Of a stretch of 64,000 nt of DNA, positions 1-10,887 are shown in pieces. The translations under genes and the position numbers were made by a program. Position 1 is the first letter of the stretch. Each line of letters starts with the position of its first letter. This stretch comes from Pezicula radicicola (Eukaryota > Ascomycota > Leotiomycetes > Helotiales > Dermateaceae). The notes under the pieces were generated by a model. That model did no database searches, was not told the origin of the DNA, and saw only the letters and a program-made list of their open reading frames with translations. Where the stretch lies: assembly GCA_003008705.1 (NCBI GenBank), contig PDUO01000008.1, positions 496,001 to 560,000 of the forward strand, in the 5' to 3' direction.

Positions 1-3
1 CCT

Positions 4-664
4 ATGAGCAGAAGAACTCAGTTTTGGACAGATTCTCCAATGCTTTTTCTATCTGGTGCAGGGATGGGAACTGGAATTGCATGGTTTTTCAAGCACAGAA
101 AGCAGTCTACACAGGCGAATTTATTTCTAACGATTATCGACATCGCTTTCTTTGTCCTTAACGCCATTCTCCTCCTGTTGAACTTCCTTTACAGCCCAGA
201 ATACTCTCGCATCGTAGCTGCAAAGAAACATGATTCAACCAAGTCAGAGGAAAACCTCGAGAATTTTAAGGAAAGAAAGGAAGGAGGAAAAGCGAGTTAG
301 GAATAGTATAGCATAGGTTTTAGCCAAGCTGACTGAACAACAAGCTCCTAGAAGTACCAACAAGAGCCTTGAAGATCTTCTCGCAGACCTCGAAGCAGCC
401 GCGACCACTATAACGGAATCAATGTCTGAAAACGAAAACGATCTCAAAAGCGCCCAAGACGCAAAGACCAAAGCAGAAGAAGCAGTGAAGAACACCCGAG
501 AGGGAAACGAAAGCGCCCAGAACGACAAACCCGAAACTTTGACCCGATTGGGAGCGGCTACCAATTCCCTTGAGAGTAACAAGCTCGCTCTAAGTCTTGT
601 ATATACATGTAACGAGAACCAAAGAACCAAAGAACCGCGTTCCAAACTTCCAAGTAGAACTTAG
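4..664 (+). CDS. possible small membrane protein with coiled-coil tail, left-edge model
   Basis: The first open segment (4-300) begins with ATG and encodes about 98 residues with two hydrophobic stretches, roughly residues 13-29 and 40-64, which look like membrane segments. A second open segment ending at the stop at 664 is Glu/Lys/Ala-rich and looks like a coiled coil. One joinable model is 4..213 plus 317..664 (intron gtagct...catag, phase 0), giving about 185 residues. An alternative donor at 296 with acceptor at 322-323 keeps the frame but would need a 28-nt intron, which is improbably short. The gene may also start left of the window. I recognise no family. The model is weak: the donor is non-consensus and I see no clear branch site. 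Confidence 0.25.
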
Positions 665-1308
665 AACAAGCTGCAGTAAAGCGGCTTTATGCAGTGGGAT
701 TATCTTTCGTGTAGACCATCTTACCCCTCTTGGTGAGATCATGCCTTCAACGTGGACCATCCGAGAGGTTACTCAGCTGGATAACGGACCACCAACAAGA
801 TAGGTAATCCGAAGGAGGTGGTACTTCGTAGAGTAGTTCGGACTCTTAATAGACGATATAGAAGGGGGGGGGGGAGGTCGCGTGTTGTTGAAGGAACAGA
901 GCCTTTGTATTGCTGCCATTTTTGGTTAATTTTTTACTAGATGTGGTGTTGATCGCTTAAGGAGGCCATTCAAACCCCTGATTACATGCAGACCGGGCGG
1001 GTATTCCAAGCCATAATTACCAAACTTCCTAGTATCGCAGCCTTATGAATGACTCTTACAACTATCTTTTGTACAAGAATCGGGGTATACCCACGGAATC
1101 GTTAGGTTCTTCTACATCGCGAGGTATTTAACGCGCTCTTCTACGTCTGAATTCCAACTCGACTTCTGATTTGCAACAGCTCTGTAGACTCAGCTGCAAT
1201 GCCAAAGACTACACGAGGACATAACAGCGCCTCTGCCGGCCTATCCACAATAGAGAATAGTTTACTAGAAGGTGCGTTATACTGAGCCAATATTTCGATG
1301 AAGGGCTG
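665..1308. other. intergenic, no gene seen
   Basis: No convincing coding segment. It holds a run of 11 G at 864-874 and the upstream region of the ENTH-kinase gene. The short reading frames here have no family resemblance. Confidence 0.5.
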
Positions 1309-3591
1309 ATGTCTAGGAAAACAGCAACGGCTGATAAGCCTTTTAATCCGACCAAGTCCCAACTGTCAAGAGTAGCAGCACAAACGAATGCTTCTAAACA
1401 CGAATACCAGGAAACCGTTGACTTGATTAAGAGCCAACTGCAGCGTGTAGATGGTAAATGGAGGTCTTATTTCAAGACCCTGGTGGTGATAGAACACCTT
1501 CTTCACCTCGGCAATGAGAGATGTGTTGAATGGGCGATGGAAAATCTTGATTCGATTAGGGCATTGGAGCTATTCAAGCATACTGATGAAAAGGCTAAGT
1601 TTAGAGGTAAGGAAGATGACACCCTTAAAATCCTTCGTTCTCCTACCTCATTGGTTGACATGTAAGAACTACAGTACGATATGCAGCAAAGCAGGTCATA
1701 CTTTTACTTTCTGACGAGAAGAGATTACAGAGCGAAAGAGGGGAAGCAAGCTGCTGGCTGTCCAAAATTCCGCAGATGCATTCTTTCGACGCTTTATACA
1801 CGTCGGTCGGTTCAGCCCAACTTGCATCTAACTGGGAACCCAGTGCAACTGAAAAACTGGAAAGAGACACATCAAAACACGAGGGATCTCAATACGAACC
1901 GTTGGCTGTAGAACATCCTCCATTATCTCATACACAGGATAGATTTTCGTCGCCACTGCCAATAAGAGAAGCGCCCGTTGATATTTGCGAAAACAACTCT
2001 GCAGCAGACCAAAAGTTAGCAGAAACTCCAATCTACTCAAAATATCAGCTCCCAGATGCAAAAGAATTCCCTAGAGCTTCATTGGAATCTTTAATTAAGT
2101 CAGCTGCTCCGGATCCTGATGTCGATCTGTTCCCGCAAGTATCATTGGCCCTTCCAATTTCATTGGCAATGCCTGTCAATACTGAGAAATCATATTCTTT
2201 GGCTACAGACATTGCCTCTAGCGATAATAAACTAGGAGATTACTTTCGTCCGATGGTATGTCCTCGCACCAAATTCACAGATGTGCAATGCCAGGATATC
2301 GCTCGCCTTTTATGTAAAAGTGGAAAAGTTTCTTGGAGTCTGGTACCAAGGATATACATAATCTTGAGGATAATTGGCCAGTTAAAAGTACTGGATGCAT
2401 TTATTGATCAGGGAATCGACGATCTCTGGTTACCGCTGATCGAATCCTCTCTTCCACATGCACTCAGTGTGGCTTATCATCAAGAATTCATAGAAAATCA
2501 GCCCCTTGTCTTAAGTAAGGCTCTTGATTTGGAGAATAAAACCAAAGGACATGCTCATTTCACTCGAGATGAACCTTTCCCATTCGAATGTAAAGGATCA
2601 CTTGGAAGAGGGGGTTTTGGAGAGGTAGATAGGATCTTGAGTCCTTTTAGTGGCCAAGAATTCGCCAGAAAGAGATTTAGGAGAAGGAAGAATCCACGCA
2701 AGGCTGAGCTAGACAGCTTCATGGCCGAGTTAAAGACTTTGAAGCGTATCCATCACATTCATTGCGTTGAGTTGGTCAGTATATCACCCATACAAAGGCC
2801 CTAGTGATGGAGTGGCCAAGTCTCGAGAGCTGAATCTTGAATAGGTTGCCAGCTATACGGATCCGAAATACTTCGGTATAATCATGGCACCGGTGGCGGA
2901 TTATGATCTGGATAAATTTTACGCCTTTGTAACCGCTGAAAGAACTCCCCTTCTTCGTTCATTCTTCGGGTGCCTTGCCGGGGCGCTGGATTTTCTACAC
3001 GAAGCCAAGATCCGACATCGCGATATAAAGCCCCAGAACATACTCGTCAAGGGGTCCCACGTATATCTCACAGACTTTGGATTATCTCTAGATTGGGAAA
3101 ATCTCTCTAAAAGTACTACCACAGGAGATACTGCGAAGACTCCGCTGTATTGTGCACCTGAAGTTGCCCGTTACGAAAAACGTAATACCTCAGCAGACAT
3201 TTGGTCCCTAGGTTGCGTGTTTGTCGAGATGTTGACTCTGATCAAAGGACATACTATCGAAGAACAGCGCCGGTTTTTCAAGGAACGCACGGAGAATTCG
3301 CGGTTCTATGAAAACATATCTGGTACTCAAGAATGGATCGGACAGCTTCGGCAAATTGATTCAAGCCAGACATCAGACTCATTCATCGCAGACTGTATAC
3401 TTCAGCTGCTAAAAGAGAATCCCGATGAACGTCTGACAACAGTGGAATTGTACAGTAAGATTTCCAACTACCAGGACTTAGAGAAAGGAGAGGGGAATCC
3501 GCTTTGTGGGGAATGTTGTGCTTCAGACACGTTTTCAGTTTCTGATAGCGGATCAGATGGAGATCCATTTGCTGAAGCAACCGAGATCTAA
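1309..3591 (+). CDS. ENTH-domain serine/threonine protein kinase
   Basis: Model: 1309..1606, 1675..2774, 2845..3591 (714 aa). Intron 1 is gtaagg...acag, phase 1; intron 2 is gtcagt...aatag, phase 0. Both restore family motifs across the junction. Residues about 20-130 match an ENTH/ANTH fold: the stretch around WRSYFKTLVVIEHLL, then VRYAAKQVILLLSDEKRL formed across intron 1. ENTH modules bind phosphoinositides in endocytic adaptors. A middle segment (about 300-400) is typical of a fungal kinase family (PRIYIILRII, DLWLPLIE). The kinase domain runs about 405-690, with glycine loop GRGGFGEV near 410, Lys in ARKRF near 429, catalytic HRDIKPQN near 523, DFGLS near 541 and APE near 569, so it should be active. 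The tail is acidic and Ser-rich. The start at 1309 is the first ATG in this frame. The substrate is unknown. An ENTH module in one chain with a kinase is unusual, and a wrongly merged pair of genes is the main alternative. Confidence 0.8.
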
Positions 3592-6258
3592 AGATGAGGG
3601 GGTAATAGTAGACTTTATGAAGAGATGGTAAAGTTATACTTTAAGAACTTACAAGGTTAATGGGACGAAGGAAACAGTTCACGTTCATATTTGGAGAAGA
3701 CTGAATAGCAATAATTAACAACATTCTTAGATATATTGGTTTTCTATTAAAGTAAAGAGCAGTAATGAAAATGCAGTTGCTTCGGGATCTTTGTTGTAGG
3801 CAGTTCATAACTGAGTGTTGAAAAGGAGGTGAAGGACAAACAGGCACAAAAAGGATGAGGTCAAGGTGGGATGAAGTCGAGAGTAGAGACGAGACGGTGT
3901 AGTAGCGAGAAGTAGCGATAAAAGTGAGCTTTACGTATTTAAGCAAGGAAGGAGCCGCGTATAAGTGAGTTGAATGTGTTAAGAATATTAAAGGGGAACG
4001 GAGGTTCTCATAGTACCTTTGGTAAGCGAGGTGCTAGATCCGAAGCAGGTTGGCTAAACCAAGAGGTAGCGCATCTGGATGTAGTTTACATAAGTAATCA
4101 TTAGAAAAAGACTGAAAAAAAAACCCATAAACACAGAGTTTTGGGGAACCTGTTCTGATTTAATTCCAGAAGAAAAATAGATGGATTGATATTTTGAATT
4201 TGAATGATCTAAATGGGCTGCTGTACGGAAAACATCGGGTTCTTTGGGAGTTAAAGATATAATATGATGTTGATGGATTTAGAGTAACTAAACTGTACTT
4301 GTAGGAGGTAATGGGAACCTTCTCTAGTAGTTATTTAGATTCTCGAGATGCGATGAGGTGTTAGCCCAAAAATGACTTTGGAGATCTGGATGCTAATCCT
4401 TTTTTTTAAAAGTATATGTGCTGGACGATTTGGTGAATATAGTGATTTAGATGTGGAAGAGAAATACAGAGGAGAAGAAGTGGTGTATTAAGAAGGTAAC
4501 TTATATTAAGCAACTGACTTGATTAGTGAAACATAGGTTGGCTTAAGTAACTCACTCAGTTCAGACATCTCACTAACTGTAAATACCCTACAATCTCACA
4601 ACCCTCACAAGCTCCTCGTACCATTTCAAATCAAATCAAATCAGACCCCAAATTCCATATCAACCCCCAATCATATCTTCCCCTTCCTACGGAGTAACAG
4701 TCGATATTTCACTACCCTATCATCTCTCAAACAAACACTACTATAAACAACAGAACTCTACCTTCCAACCTACTAACAATCATAACATTCATACGGCGAT
4801 ATCCCCTTCTAACTATAACTAGCTAAATTTACTCCACATCCCACCTACAAAAATGCGGCCCGTACCTTCTAGCGACCCGTGCCGAGTGTCTGCAGTCTAT
4901 CGCAGAAACCGGCTTGACGCTTCATCATCACGCGAGGTCTCTTATAGACCCATCCATAACAATCAATTTCATCCTAGCTCAATCATCCCATCACGTGTAC
5001 TGCATTATCAAGCCTTTCAAATCGAAAATTCCCCTAAGCACAGTATTGTCTAATCCTAAACCAAACTAAACCAAATCAAACTATATCACTATTTAAAGAT
5101 AACTCTATAAGACCTAGAATCATTTATCTACCCGATAATTCCTAATTACCACCATCCTATAATAATAGTGCCCACAGAAGACACTCACTCCGTACACAAA
5201 GATAAACACAAGTATCCAGTATCCAATATCCAGCATCATATTACCGCATTAGTATAATACGGGGAGACCTCCTCCCAAGTCCCATCCAATCCCCTCCCCT
5301 AATCTAAACCTCCCTAAGATCTTCCCTAGTCCCAAACATCCCCTACCATACCAAACGCACCCGCAAACACCCCTAACAAACCATCCAAGCCCCTCCGTAA
5401 GCCTCCGTAAGCCTCACAGCCTCACCCGTCCCATCCCATCCCACCCCATCATCTTCTCAATCTATCCCCCCAAAACATCCATTGATACGTCCCTCGTACA
5501 TCCCCCTTCCTCCGTACCTATAAGAAACGGCAAAGATAAGAGACTCGCTCGCTTAAGCGGGCGAACCAGGATAAAACAATTAAGCGATGATAAGGGAAAT
5601 CCCCAATTCCCTACATACCCTGTTCCTAATACAAATCAATGCTCACTCCGTATGGATGTTGGTTGAACCAATAGGTACAATAAATACAGTACGGTACCGA
5701 TACCTTGGTTCAACACTTTTAAAAATATGCAGGCTAGCCATGCTGACGTATCTACATCGGTATACCGTCTCCCTTCCCTGTTACCTTACCGTATACTTCG
5801 GAATCCGGATGGAATGATTTGCTTGGGTTACATTAGGATCAGACGTATGTATGTACTGTGTCTTATTGTATCGTGATATGTATGGTGTGTGATGTTCTGT
5901 GGTAAAGACTATTCTACCAAAATACTCATTGCGTTTCTAGAGTGAGGTGACATTTTATGGCAAAGTAGCTGATACGCAAAGTACCAATTTATTCAAACCA
6001 CAAAGCATGCAGAGAAGATAGGATAGACTATTATTGGCGAAGAAATAGCATTTGGTATCTTTAATCTTTAGGAGTACAACAGACAATATGTAAAAGACTA
6101 GAAAATATCACAGCTCTCAAGCTATACATATCCATTACAAATCCTTCTCCTCACCCAATAAAAATCGCTGCAATTATATGCAAATCCAAACAAAAACACC
6201 CAGACAAGCAGCAGCCTTTTTTTTTGCTTTTTGCTTTTTGCTTTTGATAGAAGCGAGT
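3592..6258. other. long intergenic region, AT-rich and strand-skewed
   Basis: I find no gene in this 2.7 kb. The stretch 3600-4550 is purine-rich on the + strand and 4560-5560 pyrimidine-rich. A degenerate copy of the 18-nt GTTACTCAA-type repeat lies near 4515-4565. A TACGGAGTA 9-mer is at 4688-4696. A short direct repeat of the 12-mer cctccgtaagcc sits near 5393-5416. Small frames at 4853-5053 and 5587-5817 have no protein-like composition. Confidence 0.5.
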
Positions 6259-8281
6259 TTAGACGGAGAGATCAGCGTCCTTGTCCATCTCTTTAGCTTC
6301 CTTATTCTCGAAGGCGTGTGGGTCGGTAGCTCCGTTGTTCTCGTGGATCGATTCCTCCATCTGCGCTTCTATGAGAGGTCCAGTGTAGTATTTACGTCCA
6401 GATGCGTACCACCAAGCGGCAGTGCACATAAGAGTGAAAACCAGGAAGACAGACGCGTAGTTCATCTATCATATATTAGTTAAGTAATTTTGTGTATGCG
6501 CGAATTTTTGAGTTGGGCTAGGGAGGACTTACAGTATCAGCTGCAACTGGTCGTACAGTTGGGAGTATGAAGATAATGGTGACGAAGAATGTCCAGAGAC
6601 AGGCCCATATGTTGACGAACATGCTAAGCTTGCCCATGTGCCATGGCCCAGGCTCGAACTTGCCAAAGCAAAGCTTGCAGACGACAGGGATACAGTAAGA
6701 CCAGTCGAGGGCGATAGCACAGATGTTGAAGACACCTGCGATAGCTGCGTAGGAACCGAGACCGATTAAGTTGATGATAATACAGAAAAAGACGCAGATC
6801 CATACGGCAAAGAGAGGTGTGCCGGTACGTGGCTCAATCTTGGTCCAGACTCCAGAGAAGGGAAGGAGCTTATCACGAGAAAAGGCGAAGACGGTTCGAG
6901 ATAGCGCTTGCATAGCAGTGAAGCAGACGAACTTAATGATGATGAAACCGCAGACCGTGAAGAAGATACCGCCTCCTTTGCCGAGGGAGTTGTAGAAGAG
7001 CTGAGCGACGGGTTGGAGGATTGGGGTGGCGAGAATTTCTGCGGGATCACCCATGCAGAAGCAGAGCACAATTGTGAAGAGCCATCCAGCGATGTAGGTG
7101 AAGGCCATAGCAAGAGAGATGGCCCATGGTGCCTTGACTTCAGGCTCATCGATTCTGCAGAAGAATTAGCATGTGACATACATAGTGGGAACTAGTTTTC
7201 CAAACTCACTCCTCAGTGATATGAGCAGTCGCATCATAATCGGTCATAGTCCATGAGACAGACAAAAAACCAAACAAGAAACTAAATCCAACAGGCGTCC
7301 ACCCAGAGGTTGAGTCAACATCGGTAAAAACGTATTTGGCGTCGTGCTTGTTGTCGGTTTTGACCAAAAGTGCAATGGAACATGAAACCAAGACGAGAAC
7401 GTGGAAAATAACGTATCCCTTGGTCATCTTCTCCATCCAGTAGGTGGACATGGAATTGACAAGACCAGTGAAAACGGTCAGAGCAGCCATAACACCAATT
7501 GTGGTATTTGTTGTAACCTCGTACTCAAAGCCGGATCCCATGGAAACTGCGGCAAGAAGCATCTGAGAGGCACCATATTCGGACGAGGCAACACCGGCGA
7601 TCTGGACAACAGTAAGTAATAATTGAAAATAAAAGCTTGGAAATTTACTAACCTGACCGAGAAGGTTCATCCAACCAGTAACCCTACATTAAAAAGAGTT
7701 AAGTCTCATTTTTCAAGGGATCCGGTGGGGGATTTAATAGCTGCATATGGGAGAGGTTGCTATGGAAAGAAAGTCGCATATGGGCTCACCAGCTAATTGA
7801 CGGAACCCATTCCTTGGGAGCAAGTCGCGAAACGGTAAAGTACAATCCACCACTTGTAGGATAGGCCGAGACGAGTTCAGCAACAGAGCACTACACACGT
7901 ATCAGTCCCATCCCTCCCCCAATTAACTCTCAGATGAAAACTCACAGCAATGCACATACAACCAGCTCCGGAAATCAACCAACACCACACGGCGGATGAG
8001 GAACCACCGGCATATAATGGATACGAAAAAGTCGTCATAATTGTTGCAAACAAACCACTAATAGACACAGCGAAGGAGAAGGTCGAAAGGTAGCCGAATT
8101 CTCTTTTGAAGACTGGATTATAACCGAATTGCGCCGCGAGAGCAGCATCTGCCTCGTTCATCTCCTCGAGATTGACCCTTTTCGCTTGTCCATCTGGGCC
8201 TATAATGTCGACAATACCCATACTCTTCTTCCTATGGCGAAGCGACTCCTCGCCTGCCGTCGTCGGTCTGATGTCTGCCAT
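6259..8281 (-). CDS. amino acid/GABA-choline-type permease (APC superfamily)
   Basis: Six exons on the - strand: 8281..7946, 7890..7790, 7683..7653, 7601..7210, 7154..6533, 6465..6259 (562 aa), all with GT-AG introns and continuous frame. It is a plasma-membrane amino-acid permease of the fungal amino acid/choline transporter family (Uga4 GABA permease and Hnm1 choline transporter are members). The diagnostic stretches are the N-terminal FGYNPVFKREFGYLSTFSFA, the AYPTSGGLYF motif, the GWMNLLGQ motif made by joining exons 2-3, VASSEYGASQ, and WTMTDYDATAHITEE. Length and repeated hydrophobic segments fit an 11-12-helix transporter. The cytoplasmic N-terminus has about 75 hydrophilic residues. 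The start at 8281 is chosen because it matches the usual N-terminal length; the frame stays open upstream to 8794, but that part is low-complexity and unlike the family. GABA is the best guess for substrate but is not proven by sequence. Confidence 0.88.
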
Positions 8282-10887
8282 TGCTATGGCTGTAGTCGTA
8301 TCGTCGTCTTCTCTTAGAGATTGGCGATTTAGAGGGGTATAGGCGATTGAGGGGGAAGGGGAGGAGGTAGAGAAAAAAGAAGGGAAGTGAAGCTGTAGAT
8401 AAGCCGCTGGAGATGAGCTAGAAGGCTGACTTGGAAGTAGCGTGAGCTTGGCCTTTTGAAGAAACTGCGACATGACGATCCATTCGCTGCAGGATTTATC
8501 AATCGATAAGGTAAGGGTTTGCTCCAAAGGCCTAGGATAAGGCTCTGGGGGAAAGGTCGGCGTGGCCGGGGAGTGGCTGGTATCCCTGTACTCGGGCGTG
8601 AGTGTACCAATTAGAAAGCCTATATTCAAGGGTACAGCGATGTAGCGGAGTAGATGACAGCTAAAGGGCAGAGGAAGACCGCTAAAAGAATTGTGCTGTG
8701 TACCGTGGAGTACGTGGGTGGACTGTGGTAGAGGTTTAAAGGGCTGTATGGGTACGATAGCGTCTCCATAGTCCCCGTCTTCGCCTCTTTGCACACGCCT
8801 TAACGCCCCTCAAGCCTCCAGGGTCCAAGTACACCAAGTGCACCCACGTTCGGTGGTTCTTCTCAGCACCACCCAATGCACAATCCCCAAACTACCTATT
8901 CGGAGCATTGTACACATCGGTCGTGTGCCAACTTACCGTACTTGCTTACTTTCGTACCTTCTTCTCTTGCAACACATCTGATACTCAACATACAACTTTA
9001 AGATGACTGCCGCGAGTCTTAAGACGCCTATCTCTGCAGGGCCACCCGGGGAGGTCTTGCGACTTGCCTCTTCCAATCCTAATGCCCCGAGAAAGCGATA
9101 AGTTAAAGTAACAACACATGGGCAACCCATGGGCAACCCATGGCCATAAATTTCATAAAAATGCGAAAAAAGGCCAATCAAACTTGAATCCAACCACCAG
9201 TCGGGCGATTTCTGATTCCAACGCTAAAGTACCGAACAGAAAAAAACTGGAGATGACCACGCTAGAACACCTGAAGAGAATCTTTCCTTGTCAAGCACCT
9301 TTGCGTACGGTCTGTATCCTTGTATTACTCGTCCTCCCTCCTGCAGACACTGAGGTACCTACAGTACATGTACACGTAAATCATGTGACTTGCATAAAGT
9401 TGACGCCCGCATCATCAGCCCATCTTATCTCATAAAATCAGACTCTCGATTACGAGAATTCTGCCTTTCCCGGATAATTAGCGGTAAAAGATATTAAGCG
9501 AACTACAGGCAACTATAAAGCCAATGAGAGCCTCTGATTATCGCCTAATATCATCCTCACTCCATATCAATTATTTCCTGGGAACGGAGTGCGTCCCTAC
9601 GAAGTATCGGTACGTGCCTAACGGGGAATAACGGGATGGTGGATATCAGTGGATCAATAGAACATCAAGCATACGATGCTGAAGATTAAAAAAGTCGATA
9701 TGAGAAAGGATGCTGAAAACCAAGATAGGGCTGCCAGCCCTTCTGCAAAAAAGACTGCGCTTCGTACGAATGATCGGAGCCAGTAAAATCTTTTTTGTGC
9801 CTGTTACGTAAAGAAAGTTTGGTTGCGTTGTGTGAACGGGGGGCGACAGGGTGTTTAATAGATCAGATGGACGAACAGTATGACGCACTGCAGGGATACC
9901 TATCAAATCCAAATTCTATCACATCTCTCTTGACTTCTTGTCTCGAATCTTAACCTCACGGTTGCATTATTGGCATTCTTCCGCCATTATTCAAGGTTCC
10001 CAGCTTGGGATAATAGATTGAGGTTGTTGCCGTTGCTTGTTGGTTCTAGTCCAAGGCTTCAGTACAGCAGTGAAGCATTGGCAAAGCTCGCAAGTTCGTG
10101 ATCTTTCCTATCGATTGATTGTGGCGCTCAGACGCGTTGTCTCTCATCTTCCTCTGTTACAGCACAGTACGTTCTGGATTCAATTCCACATTCAAACCAT
10201 AACTGGGGACGTCGAGTCCATCCGAGTTATCTCCCTATCTCTCCTCACGGAATGGTTAGAAAGCTTGGAAGGCTTGTGATTGCGATTTTTGTGATTGGGG
10301 GTTGCGAGGACAAGTGTTCTGTGGTTATCATTTCTGCATTCAGGAAATTGATCCCATCACATGAGATAGAGATAAGATGACCATTTGAACAATGCCTTTT
10401 GGTCATAGAAGGATACAAACAGACATGGTTGTGTTGTGGCTTACAAGAAGCTTGCCAAGAATACAAATCTGAAGAAAATCAATCACGGCTGTCTTACCCG
10501 ACCCTGCTTTCTCAAACACAAAGAAACCCGGAGTTGTCATGCCTCGCTGGCGAGCAGAAAAGTACATGTTGGATTCAACGCCCACGAAAAAAAAAAAAAC
10601 AAAGCCACCAAAGGCTAGAACAATTCTAACGTAGATGACAGAACCATGACAAAAAGGAAACCCCATCTGCCTCGTTGGCCAACTCCTAGAAAGTACATGG
10701 AGCTCAGGACTCAAACTGAAAACAAAGCCGAACACGCCAATGTTGGATCGACCACAATGAAGATATCAGAGAAAAAAAATAGAAACTCCAAACTTAGATA
10801 AGCACAAAAACCCATTTCGACTCCCCTTTTCAACTCGATCCTCGAATATTTTAGCCTAGCTCTTCGCTCCGGTGGTGGACAACGCCA
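8282..10887. other. intergenic, no gene seen
   Basis: 2.6 kb between two - strand genes. The part just upstream of the permease ATG is an open frame in the permease frame (to 8794) that looks like 5' leader, not protein. A tandem 11-nt unit (CATGGGCAACC, about 2.5 copies) lies at 9118-9144. A 110-codon - strand frame at 10403-10735 was examined and rejected as a gene. Confidence 0.5.
9118..9144. repeat. short tandem repeat, 11-nt unit
   Basis: The unit CATGGGCAACC occurs twice in tandem and then breaks off after CATGG. It lies upstream of the permease gene. No function is suggested. Confidence 0.6.

Noticed and set aside
8282..8794. N-terminal extension of the permease in the same frame
   Set aside because: Low-complexity Pro/Ser sequence, no resemblance to permease N-termini, and the downstream ATG fits the family length.
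10403..10735. Minus-strand frame with a P-loop-like KAGSGKTA followed by AVIDFLQI, as in NLR or NTPase relics
   Set aside because: It lacks the first Gly of GxxxxGKT, has no Walker B or flanking domain, and sits among Phe-rich non-protein-like sequence.
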